Positions 1 through 5,036 of a stretch of 5,036 nt of DNA are shown piece after piece. The notes below the pieces were generated by a model, which was given only the letters and a program-made list of their open reading frames with translations, made no database searches and was not told the DNA's origin. Source of the DNA: Pseudomonadota bacterium (GTDB taxonomy: Bacteria; Pseudomonadota; Gammaproteobacteria; Steroidobacterales; Steroidobacteraceae); assembly GCA_021815905.1 (NCBI GenBank), contig JAKAZP010000223.1:1-5036 (forward strand), read 5' to 3'. Within the stretch, counting starts at the first letter, position 1. Each line of letters begins with the position of its first letter. The position numbers and the translations under genes are program-made.

Positions 1-592
1 TGGGCTCGGATTCCGGGTGATTGATGTTGGCGGGAATGATGGCGCGTCCGGCGGCGACCTCGGCGCGCACGAACTCCGCCGTCACGATCTCGGGGAGCGT
101 GGCGCCGAAGGACTGCCCGTCGCGCGAGGCCTCGCCGAGGGAGCGCTCGCGCCCCTGGTTCTCGCGGATCGCGATGAATTCCATCTCCGGCGTCACGATG
201 CCGCGGCGGGCATAGGCGAGCTGCGTCACCGCGGCCCCGCCCCGGGCGCGCAGCGTCCGGCGGCTCGCGGGAAAGACGGGCGCGGCGGCGGCGCCCGAGA
301 CCGAGCCGTTGTCCTGCGGCTTCACCGGGCGCGGATCGCAGGCCTCCACATCGCCGCGCTCGCGGATCCACCGCTCGCGCAGCGGCGCGAGCCCGCGCTC
401 GATGTCGATGCGCACCGCCGGATCGGTGTAGGGACCGGAGGAGTCGTAGACGATGAGCGCCGGCTCGCCCGAGGAGGGCTCGAGCGAGATCTCGCGCATC
501 GGCACGCGCACGTCCGCATGCAGGCGGCCCGGGCGGTGCACCTTGCGCGAGGCAGGGAGGGCGTCGGAAACGACTTTGGGAACGGCGTTCAT
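1..592 (-). CDS. thiC: Phosphomethylpyrimidine synthase ThiC, N-terminal part (truncated by the window edge)
   Basis: ThiC is the cytoplasmic radical-SAM enzyme that rearranges aminoimidazole ribotide into HMP phosphate, the pyrimidine half of thiamin. The window holds the first 197 codons; the rest, including the C-terminal CxxCxxxxC cluster motif, lies beyond the left edge. Family blocks seen in order are VPMREI at residues 31-36, [11 protein letters not shown] at 48-58, a [10 protein letters not shown] block at 122-131, [12 protein letters not shown] at 134-145, and near the edge [20 protein letters not shown] at 174-193. These match the ThiC N-terminal domain closely, so identity is near certain. 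The ATG at 592-590 is chosen because GAGGAG lies 9 nt upstream (602-607) and because the TPP riboswitch ends about 70 nt upstream. No frame break is visible. The gene is probably transcribed from its own promoter at 778-806, not from the genes to its right. Confidence 0.96.
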   Translation of the reverse strand, partial: MNAVPKVVSDALPASRKVHRPGRLHADVRVPMREISLEPSSGEPALIVYDSSGPYTDPAVRIDIERGLAPLRERWIRERGDVEACDPRPVKPQDNGSVSGAAAAPVFPASRRTLRARGGAAVTQLAYARRGIVTPEMEFIAIRENQGRERSLGEASRDGQSFGATLPEIVTAEFVRAEVAAGRAIIPANINHPESEP

Positions 593-601
593 CGTGCAGG
601 G

Positions 602-607
602 CTCCTC
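602..607 (-). promoter_or_regulatory. Shine-Dalgarno of thiC
   Basis: On the minus strand GAGGAG lies 9 nt before the thiC ATG at 592. It fixes the start and is the likely target of riboswitch control, because no intrinsic terminator with a U-tract is seen between aptamer and start codon. Confidence 0.75.
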
Positions 608-663
608 AGGCGGATGGACCGCGGAAGACCCAGAGACGCCGTCGTTGAAAAGCGCAACCGGAG

Positions 664-766
664 AACTTTCCTACGCCAGCATGAACTGGATCAGGTTCGG
701 AGGGTCGCCACGCCGCGCACGGAGCGCCTGTTGGCCTCTCAGCCCCCTGCCGGGGCTCCCCTAGTC
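664..766 (-). ncRNA. TPP riboswitch (THI element) in the thiC leader
   Basis: This is a thiamin pyrophosphate-sensing aptamer in the 5' leader of thiC. On the minus strand it begins with ACTAGGGGAGCC, followed by the conserved CTGAGA pyrimidine-sensor motif (737-742). The second helical arm then carries ACCCT and GAACCTGATC, a CCAG/CTGG hairpin and the closing GCGTAGGAAAGT. These are the conserved parts of the TPP aptamer in the correct order; the variable P3 arm lies around 710-730. Ligand binding is known to repress thiamin genes in proteobacteria. About 70 nt separate the aptamer from the ATG. With no terminator visible, translational control is the likelier mode, which is inference. Boundaries are accurate to a few bases. 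Confidence 0.96.
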
Positions 767-777
767 ATCAATCGGTC

Positions 778-806
778 ACGATAGTACGGCCCCACCGGCC
801 GGTCAA
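778..806 (-). promoter_or_regulatory. Sigma70-type promoter of the thiC riboswitch transcript
   Basis: On the minus strand a -35 box TTGACC (801-806) is followed by a 17-nt spacer and a -10 box TATCGT (778-783). Predicted transcription start is near 770-772, only a few bases before the TPP aptamer begins. The near-consensus -35, ideal spacer and position make this a good candidate. It implies that thiC is transcribed independently of the KGG-protein gene. Confidence 0.7.
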
Positions 807-1104
807 TGCCGCCCGCGCGGCGGTCGAAGTTGCCGCGAAACGGTGCGCGGAGCCGCGGACAGGGGCGGCGGGCGATGGGCGAGCGGGATCCCCGGGAGCC
901 GAAGGACCGGGCGCTCGCGGGAGCCTGAGCGGGGCCGGGGCATGAGTCTCACCGAGGGCCGCTCGTCACCTTGAACGCAAGCGGGTCGGTAAGAGCTGCA
1001 AAGTGAAAGGCAAACTTTACCCACCCGGGCGGCGGGCCGCATCCCTGCAGCCCGACCGCGCCGGCAGCCGGCGCAGGCCGCCGGCGGTCCGACGGGGCGA
1101 CCGG
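807..1104. other. Non-coding gap between the KGG-protein gene and the thiC promoter
   Basis: Apart from a GC-rich hairpin just after the KGG-protein stop and a short AT-richer patch with a small inverted repeat near 1000-1018, I see nothing here. The 79-codon minus-strand frame at 803-1042 has no recognisable motif, looks arginine/proline-biased by GC content alone, and would run into the thiC promoter. Confidence 0.55.
1058..1074 (-). terminator. GC-rich hairpin after the KGG-protein gene, possible terminator
   Basis: A perfect 7-bp inverted repeat, GCGCCGG-N3-CCGGCGC, lies 31-47 nt past the stop codon of the KGG-protein gene. It has no U-tract after it, so it is not a canonical intrinsic terminator. 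In a GC-rich genome it could still be a U-less terminator or a 3'-end stabilising stem. Its position supports that; the sequence alone does not prove it. Confidence 0.35.
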
Positions 1105-1524
1105 CTAGTCGGCCGCGCGTTCCGAGCCGCGCCGCGCGCGCTCAGCCGCCTCGCGGTGGGCCTCGGTCGTCGCCGCGCCGTGACTCGCCTGGCCGCCCTT
1201 CCGGCCGGCTTCGGCGGCGAGCTCCGGATTCTGCGAGAAGCTGCGCTTCTCGTCCGGCACGCTCTGCCCGCCCTTCCGGCCCGCGGTGGCCGCGAGCTCG
1301 CGGTTCTGAGAGAAGCTGCGCTTCGATCCCGGAACGCTCTGACCGCCTTTTCGGCCGGCTTCCGCCGCCAAACGGCGATTCTGCGAGAAGCTGCGCTTCT
1401 CGTCCGGCACGGCCTTGCCGCCCATGCTGGCGATCTGGCGCTGCCGCTCCGCGTTCATGGAAGCGAAACCACGATTTGACGTACGCCCCTCCGAGCGACC
1501 GTCGTGACCTGATACCTGAGCCAT
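1105..1524 (-). CDS. KGG-repeat stress-induced protein (YciG/GsiB-like)
   Basis: This is a small, very hydrophilic, charged 139-residue cytoplasmic protein of the KGG-repeat family; members such as E. coli YciG and B. subtilis GsiB are linked to general stress or stationary phase, but no biochemical activity is established. An N-terminal block, RGFASMNAERQRQIASMGGKA at residues 18-38, is typical of proteobacterial members and contains a degenerate first unit (MGGK). Three exact 25-residue units follow at 45-69, 70-94 and 95-119, each of the form SFSQNxxLAAxAGRKGGQ. The tail is rich in Arg, Glu and Ala. There is no cysteine, membrane segment or signal peptide, and the chain is probably largely disordered. 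The ATG at 1524 has GAGGAG about 7 nt upstream. It stands alone, about 300 bp from ccmI and about 510 bp from thiC, so it is probably monocistronic. Confidence 0.88.
   Translation of the reverse strand: MAQVSGHDGRSEGRTSNRGFASMNAERQRQIASMGGKAVPDEKRSFSQNRRLAAEAGRKGGQSVPGSKRSFSQNRELAATAGRKGGQSVPDEKRSFSQNPELAAEAGRKGGQASHGAATTEAHREAAERARRGSERAAD
1227..1411 (-). repeat. 75-bp tandem repeats within the KGG-protein gene
   Basis: The 25-residue protein units correspond to 75-bp DNA repeats. The 35 bases at 1227-1261 and 1377-1411 are identical and lie 150 bp apart; a diverged copy sits between them around 1302-1336. Each copy contains a short inverted repeat, at 1235-1251, 1312-1324 and 1385-1401. 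The array points to recent internal duplication and could change copy number by slippage or recombination. Confidence 0.8.
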
Positions 1525-1704
1525 CTGTCATCTCCTCACACAAGCTTGATTCAATGGGCTCGCAGGCGACCACAGCGGCAGCAATCGATGTGCGACCTTC
1601 AGACTTCCTCGTCGGCTCGTTGCAAGCCCCGGGCGGAGAAGTCCTCGGCCAGCGAGCAGCCAGGAATCAGCAAGAGCCATGCCGGATCGGGGGTACTCGG
1701 TGAA

Positions 1705-1732
1705 TGAGACCTCCCGAGGGTACGCCAGTTCC
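1705..1732 (-). promoter_or_regulatory. Candidate ECF (RpoE-like) promoter for the KGG-protein gene
   Basis: On the minus strand GGAACTG (1726-1732) is followed after 16 nt by TCTCA (1705-1709). This resembles the GGAACTT-N16-TCTGA pattern recognised by RpoE-class sigma factors. The start would fall near 1697-1699, giving a leader of about 174 nt before the ATG at 1524. Motif and spacing fit and a stress promoter suits the gene, but a single match of this length can occur by chance. Confidence 0.3.
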
Positions 1733-1755
1733 TAACGTCCGGGGAGCGTCTCGAT

Positions 1756-1770
1756 GCGCGCAAGGCGCGC
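1756..1770 (-). terminator. GC-rich hairpin downstream of ccmI, possible terminator
   Basis: A perfect 6-bp stem GCGCGC-N3-GCGCGC lies about 62 nt after the ccmI stop. No U-tract follows. It is the best hairpin I see at the end of the ccm operon, but alternating GC palindromes are common in such DNA, so the call is weak. Confidence 0.25.
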
Positions 1771-1831
1771 CGGCGGCGGCGGCTGCGTCCGATGCGGGCG
1801 CGTGCAGCGATCCGGTTGGGTCGGCGGCGGC

Positions 1832-2881
1832 TCAGGGGGTCACGTGGTCGATCACGATGTTGACCAACCCGTCGTGCCCGACCCGGTAGAGGGTCTCGCC
1901 GAAGAGATCGCCGCTTTCGGGCATGGGATTGCCCGAGGGCGCGATGCGCGCGACCACCTGCACGCGCTCGCCCGCGACGAAGGAGCGCCCCGGGGCCATG
2001 GAGTCGGCCGCCGTGAGCTCCACGGTCTGCGGGAAGCGGCTCGCGAGCCGCTTGACGGCGAGCGGCGGACCCGGCTCGCGCGGATCGCGCACGAACACGT
2101 AAAGGGGCGCCGCCGCCGGCGCCTTGCGCGCGAGGGCCGGCGCGAGCTCCACGTGCACGCGCACTTCCGCGGAGGCCGGCGCCGGGGCCGCGGGGGCGAG
2201 CTGCGCGGCGGGCGATGCCGCCGCTGCGCCCGGCGCCGCGCCGCCTCCGGCGAGCTGCCGATCGATTCCGGCGATTTCCTGCTTCAGGACCGCCTGCACC
2301 TTCGGCGGCGGATCGAGCGCGAGCAGATCCGTGAAGCGCGTGCGGGCGAGTGTCAGGTTTCCCTGATGCATCGCCGCGGCCGCCCCGAAGAACAGCGCCT
2401 GCGGATTCCGCGGCGCCATGGCGAGCGCGCGCTCGATGAGCTGCCCGGCGCGGCCGTTGAGCGAGGACTCGTCGATGAGCGTGAGCGCCTCGGCCTCGCC
2501 GACCAGCGCATCGGCGCTGCGGCCGCCGGCGACGCGATCGGCGCGCTCGAACGCGCGCACCGCGAGCGGGTACTCGCTCAGCACCACGTAGGAGCGCCCG
2601 AGCATCAGCCAGCCCTGCACATCGTCGGGATGGTTGTTGAGCTTGTGGACGAGGCTCTCGACCATGGACTCCGGCGAGTCGACGCCGGGGGCCTTGCGCC
2701 AGGGATAGTTGCTGAAGCTCGCGTAGAGCACCGCCGAGCCGATGACGAGCACCCCCGCGGTGGCGAGCGCGGTGATCGACGAGGGCGGGAGCTTCGAGGC
2801 CCGCGGCCGCAGCAGGGGCACCGCGACCAGCGCCACGCACGCCAAGAGCAGCCCCGCGGCGATGACAATGAAGGTGATCAT
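1832..2881 (-). CDS. ccmI: Cytochrome c maturation protein CcmI (CycH)
   Basis: CcmI is an inner-membrane protein that binds apocytochrome c in the periplasm and delivers it to the CcmF-CcmH haem ligation complex. The 349-residue product has two membrane helices (about 3-24 and 36-55) with a basic loop between them. A TPR region at about 70-205 follows, including a clear unit at 85-116 (DDVQGWLMLGRSYVVLSEYP, then AVRAFERA) and another at 157-190. An Ala/Pro/Gly-rich linker spans 211-238. The C-terminal periplasmic domain (239-349) has the family pattern LAVKRLASRFP...TVELTAADSMAPG...VVARIAPSGN. The ATG at 2881 is preferred over longer in-frame starts because it forms an ATGA overlap with the ccmH stop and gives a normal N-terminal helix. 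Longer starts would read through most of ccmH. It is the last gene of the operon. Confidence 0.92.
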   Translation of the reverse strand: MITFIVIAAGLLLACVALVAVPLLRPRASKLPPSSITALATAGVLVIGSAVLYASFSNYPWRKAPGVDSPESMVESLVHKLNNHPDDVQGWLMLGRSYVVLSEYPLAVRAFERADRVAGGRSADALVGEAEALTLIDESSLNGRAGQLIERALAMAPRNPQALFFGAAAAMHQGNLTLARTRFTDLLALDPPPKVQAVLKQEIAGIDRQLAGGGAAPGAAAASPAAQLAPAAPAPASAEVRVHVELAPALARKAPAAAPLYVFVRDPREPGPPLAVKRLASRFPQTVELTAADSMAPGRSFVAGERVQVVARIAPSGNPMPESGDLFGETLYRVGHDGLVNIVIDHVTP

Positions 2882-3354
2882 CGGGTACTCAAGTCCTCTC
2901 CCATCGAGGCGTCGTTCGGCTCCTCCGCGTCCGTCGCCACCAGGGCCTTGCGCCGGCGGATGACGAAGATCGCCGCGATCACCCCGGTGAGCAGCACCGC
3001 CTCCGGAGCGAGCCACAGCCACGCGGTCGAGGCCACGAACGGCGGCTTGAAGAGAATGAAGTAGCCGTAGCGCGAGACCATGAAGTTGCGGATCTGCCGA
3101 TCGGTCTCGCCCGCGAGCAGCATGTGCCGGATCTGCCGGCGCATGTCGGCCGCGAGGCTCACCGGGGAGTCGGCGAGCGACTCGTCCTGGCACTGCATGC
3201 AGCGGAAGCCGTGAATGAGCTTCTGGTAGCGCGCCTCGAGCTGCGCAGTCGGCATCTGCGTGGGGGCGACGGCGAGCGCCACGGGCGCAAGCAGCGCGAG
3301 CGCGAGCAGCGCGAGCAGCGGCGCGCGCAGCCCCTTCGGCACGTGCCCGCTCAC
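2878..3354 (-). CDS. ccmH: Cytochrome c maturation protein CcmH (CycL)
   Basis: CcmH is a membrane-anchored periplasmic thiol oxidoreductase that, with CcmG, reduces the apocytochrome CXXCH disulfide before haem attachment by CcmF. Counting from a GTG start, the 158-residue product has an N-terminal hydrophobic segment (about 11-30) serving as signal or anchor. The family block LIHGFRCMQCQDESLADS follows with its redox pair Cys52 and Cys55 (LRCxxCQ family motif). Next comes the helical FMVSRYGYFILFKPP motif at about 91-105, a second membrane helix (about 111-132) and a charged C-terminal tail. It is the short CcmH form, with CcmI encoded separately. The GTG at 3354 overlaps the ccmG stop as GTGA and is preferred to the upstream ATG at 3438, which would add 28 arginine-rich residues ahead of the signal. 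A GTG four codons later is an alternative. The gene overlaps ccmI by ATGA. Confidence 0.92.
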   Translation of the reverse strand: MSGHVPKGLRAPLLALLALALLAPVALAVAPTQMPTAQLEARYQKLIHGFRCMQCQDESLADSPVSLAADMRRQIRHMLLAGETDRQIRNFMVSRYGYFILFKPPFVASTAWLWLAPEAVLLTGVIAAIFVIRRRKALVATDAEEPNDASMGEDLSTR

Positions 3355-3896
3355 GAGCTCACCGAGGCGGCGTGCCCGGCCACGAGGTGCGGCAGGATGT
3401 GCTTGTTCCACGCCTCGGGCGTGATCGGCCCGATGCACTTGTAGACGATGATGCCGCTCGGGCTCACGAGGAAAGTCTCAGGCGCCCCGTACACGCCCCA
3501 CATGATGGCCTCGCCCCCCCTCTGATCGAAGGCGATGCGCTCATAGGGGTTGCCCGCGGCCTTCAGGTACGCGATCGCATCCCGCCTCGAGTCCTTCCAA
3601 TCGAGCCCGATGACGGGCACGAGCCCGGACTCATGGATCCGAAGGAGCATGGTCTGCTCCTCGCGGCAGGCATAACACCAGGTGCCCCAGACGTTGAAGA
3701 GATACCAGTGCCCCTGCATCTGGGACGAGCTCACCATCTTCTGCGGATCGTCGAGGCTCGGCAGCTGGAAGCTCGGGGCGGCCTTGCCGATGAGCGGCGA
3801 GGGGATGAGGTCCTTCTTCGGGGAGAGCTCGATGCCGACGGCGAAGAGCACGACCAGCGCCGCGAAGGCGATGAGCGGGAGGTAATAGCGGTTCAT
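3351..3896 (-). CDS. ccmG: Thiol:disulfide interchange protein CcmG (DsbE)
   Basis: CcmG is a membrane-tethered periplasmic thioredoxin-like reductant of the cytochrome c maturation pathway, taking electrons from DsbD/CcdA and passing them to CcmH or apocytochrome. The 181-residue product has one N-terminal membrane anchor (about 5-24) followed by LIGKAAPSFQLPSLDD, the usual start of the DsbE thioredoxin fold. The active site NVWGTWCYACREEQ has Cys74 and Cys77, and VYGAPETFLVSPSG at 135-148 carries the cis-proline Pro139 and the acidic residue typical of CcmG. Length is normal. Unusually, Cys154 sits in YKCIGPIT where family members usually have His (YKHIGxL). The ATG at 3896 overlaps the ccmF stop (ATGA) and the stop overlaps the ccmH start (GTGA), so translation is probably coupled. 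Confidence 0.95.
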   Translation of the reverse strand: MNRYYLPLIAFAALVVLFAVGIELSPKKDLIPSPLIGKAAPSFQLPSLDDPQKMVSSSQMQGHWYLFNVWGTWCYACREEQTMLLRIHESGLVPVIGLDWKDSRRDAIAYLKAAGNPYERIAFDQRGGEAIMWGVYGAPETFLVSPSGIIVYKCIGPITPEAWNKHILPHLVAGHAASVSS

Positions 3897-5036
3897 CCGG
3901 GCTGCCTCCCGGGTTCGGCGCGGCCCTCGATCACCCCCGGCGCGCGCGCACTCGCGAGCCGGTAGCGCGGATCGGTGATCGCCACCATGCCGCCGATCGC
4001 CATGATGACGGCGGCGATCCAGATGAAGGCGACCAGCGGGCGCACCTGCAGACGCAGGCTCCAGCGGCCGTCCCCGAGATTCTGACCGAGCGCGACCAGG
4101 ATGTTGCTCGCGCGGTACATCTTGATCGAGGCGTCGGTGGTCGTCTCCTGCGGCACGAAGAACTGGTGCTTCTGCGGGTGCATCACCTCGATCGGAACCC
4201 CGTCGCGGCTGACGACGACCGTGCCGCCGACCCCGCCGTAGTTCGGGCCCCGGATGGGCTGCACGCCCTCGAAGCGGAACTCGTAGCCGCCGAGACTCGT
4301 CTGCGCGCCGTTCGCGAGCGCCACGTCGCGCTCGAGGGTGAACCCCTCGACCGCGGTGATCGAGATGACGAAGATGCCGAGCCCGATGTGCGCGAGCGTC
4401 ATGCCGAGCACCGAGCGGGGTATCGAGATCCGCCGGCGCAGCCGGTCGATGGGGTCGATGAGCGAGGCGAGAATGATCCAGCCGCCGAGCGTCATGCCAA
4501 GGGGCGAGAGCCAGCGCCCGCCGGTGAAGAGCCCGAAGATGACGGCGCAGCCGATGACCGCCGCGGCCGCGAGCGCGATGAGGAGGATCCTGCCCCGGTC
4601 CCCGAGCCCTCCCCGCTTCCAGCGCGCGTGGATGCCGAGCGGCACGAGCGCGAGCAGCGGCAGGATCGAGAGGAGGAACGTGGGATTGAAGTACGGAGCG
4701 CCGACGGAGAGCTTGCCGAGCCCGAGCGCGGCGGAGATGAGCGGCGCCAGCGTGCCGGCAAACACCGTGGCGCAGGCGGTGACCAGCAGGATGTTGTTGA
4801 AGAGCAGGAACGACTCGCGCGCGGTGAGCTCGAAGCCGGCTTCGGATTTGAGCTGCGGCGCGCGCCAGGCGTAGAGCGCGAGCGCGCTGCCGATCATGAT
4901 CGCGAGGAACACGAGGATGAAGGTCCCGCGCGTCGGGCTCGCCGCGAAGGAATGCACCGACACCAGCACTCCCGAGCGCACGAGGAAGGTGCCGACGAGG
5001 CTCAGGGAGAACCCGAGCACCGCGAGCAGCAGCGTC
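3893..5036 (-). CDS. ccmF: Haem lyase subunit CcmF, C-terminal part (truncated by the window edge)
   Basis: CcmF is the polytopic inner-membrane core of the System I cytochrome c synthetase, taking haem from holo-CcmE and ligating it to apocytochrome with CcmH and CcmI. About 380 C-terminal residues are visible; the start and the haem-binding WWD region lie beyond the right edge. Near the edge the conserved block GTFLVRSGVLVSVHSFA carries the periplasmic histidine reported as a haem ligand. Then follow several membrane helices with FAWRAP-like YAWRAPQLKSE, the family RESFLLFNN segment and KLSVGAPYFNP, and MTLAHIG, which probably holds the second periplasmic histidine. A periplasmic domain follows, ending TTDASIKMYRASNILVALGQ. 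The final membrane helix has IWIAAVIMAIGGMVAITDPRYR, a strong CcmF signature. The stop overlaps the ccmG start by 4 nt. A GTG at 5020 is internal, not a start. Confidence 0.95.
   Translation of the reverse strand, partial: TLLLAVLGFSLSLVGTFLVRSGVLVSVHSFAASPTRGTFILVFLAIMIGSALALYAWRAPQLKSEAGFELTARESFLLFNNILLVTACATVFAGTLAPLISAALGLGKLSVGAPYFNPTFLLSILPLLALVPLGIHARWKRGGLGDRGRILLIALAAAAVIGCAVIFGLFTGGRWLSPLGMTLGGWIILASLIDPIDRLRRRISIPRSVLGMTLAHIGLGIFVISITAVEGFTLERDVALANGAQTSLGGYEFRFEGVQPIRGPNYGGVGGTVVVSRDGVPIEVMHPQKHQFFVPQETTTDASIKMYRASNILVALGQNLGDGRWSLRLQVRPLVAFIWIAAVIMAIGGMVAITDPRYRLASARAPGVIEGRAEPGRQPG

Larger units (their letters stand above)
1525..1831. other. Intergenic region between ccmI and the KGG-protein gene
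   Basis: This gap of about 300 bp holds the Shine-Dalgarno of the KGG-protein gene (GAGGAG at 1532-1537 on the minus strand), a stress-type promoter candidate at 1705-1732 and a GC-rich hairpin at 1756-1770. I found no good sigma70 promoter. A 50-codon minus-strand frame (1528-1680) ending just before the KGG-protein start has no ribosome-binding site and no recognisable motif. Confidence 0.5.

Noticed and set aside
17..784. A 255-codon plus-strand frame across thiC and its leader
   Set aside because: It is antisense to ThiC codons and to the TPP aptamer; both are strongly conserved on the minus strand.
803..1042. A 79-codon minus-strand frame upstream of thiC
   Set aside because: There is no recognisable motif, the composition is Arg/Pro-biased, no good ribosome-binding site is visible, and it runs into the thiC promoter.
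1528..1680. A 50-codon minus-strand frame ending 3 nt before the KGG-protein start, considered as a leader peptide
   Set aside because: No Shine-Dalgarno precedes its ATG, and it has no regulatory-codon run or conserved motif.
1599..2840. A 413-codon minus-strand frame overlapping ccmI in another phase
   Set aside because: The translation is low-complexity Arg/Ala/Gly, typical of an out-of-phase frame in GC-rich DNA, and it covers the genuine ccmI gene.
1754..3064. A 436-codon open frame on the plus strand opposite ccmI and ccmH
   Set aside because: It is a GC-driven mirror of well-supported genes. Its translation is arginine/glycine/histidine-rich and matches no family, while the minus-strand products have clear CcmI and CcmH motifs.
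3514..3520. A run of seven C (G in the ccmG mRNA) considered as a frameshift or slippage site
   Set aside because: The CcmG reading frame is intact and motif-consistent on both sides of the run, so there is no sign of a frameshift.
1..5036. A functional system joining thiC, the KGG protein and the ccm genes
   Set aside because: Promoter, riboswitch, hairpins and two gaps of about 300 bp or more separate the three units; co-orientation alone does not support a shared role.

Overview
The window is GC-rich proteobacterial chromosome, most likely from a gamma- or betaproteobacterium. The evidence is a System I cytochrome c maturation cluster in the order ccmF-ccmG-ccmH-ccmI, a thiC gene led by a TPP riboswitch, and a KGG-repeat stress protein. 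The sequence does not name the species. Every gene I can support lies on the minus strand, so the window reads from right to left.

Right part (5036 down to 1832): the 3' end of ccmF, then complete ccmG (dsbE), ccmH and ccmI. Each adjacent pair overlaps by 4 nt (ATGA, GTGA, ATGA), so this is a tightly coupled operon. The products act together at the periplasmic face of the inner membrane. CcmG and CcmH keep the apocytochrome CXXCH cysteines reduced, CcmI presents the apocytochrome, and CcmF with CcmH ligates haem.

Middle (1831 down to about 1040): a gap of about 300 bp, with a GC-rich hairpin after ccmI and a possible extracytoplasmic-stress-type promoter. It is followed by a 139-residue protein with four KGG-type units, three of them exact 25-residue repeats. 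A second GC-rich hairpin follows its stop codon.

Left part (about 1040 down to 1): a short non-coding stretch, then a well-formed sigma70-type promoter, a complete TPP aptamer, an expression platform with a good Shine-Dalgarno, and the first 197 codons of thiC, which runs off the left edge. Thiamin pyrophosphate should repress thiC through the riboswitch.

I see no mobile element, CRISPR array, tRNA or rRNA, and no convincing new multi-gene system. The points most worth a second look are small: mRNA hairpins phased with the protein repeats of the KGG gene, the stress-type promoter candidate in front of it, and an extra cysteine in CcmG where family members usually have histidine.
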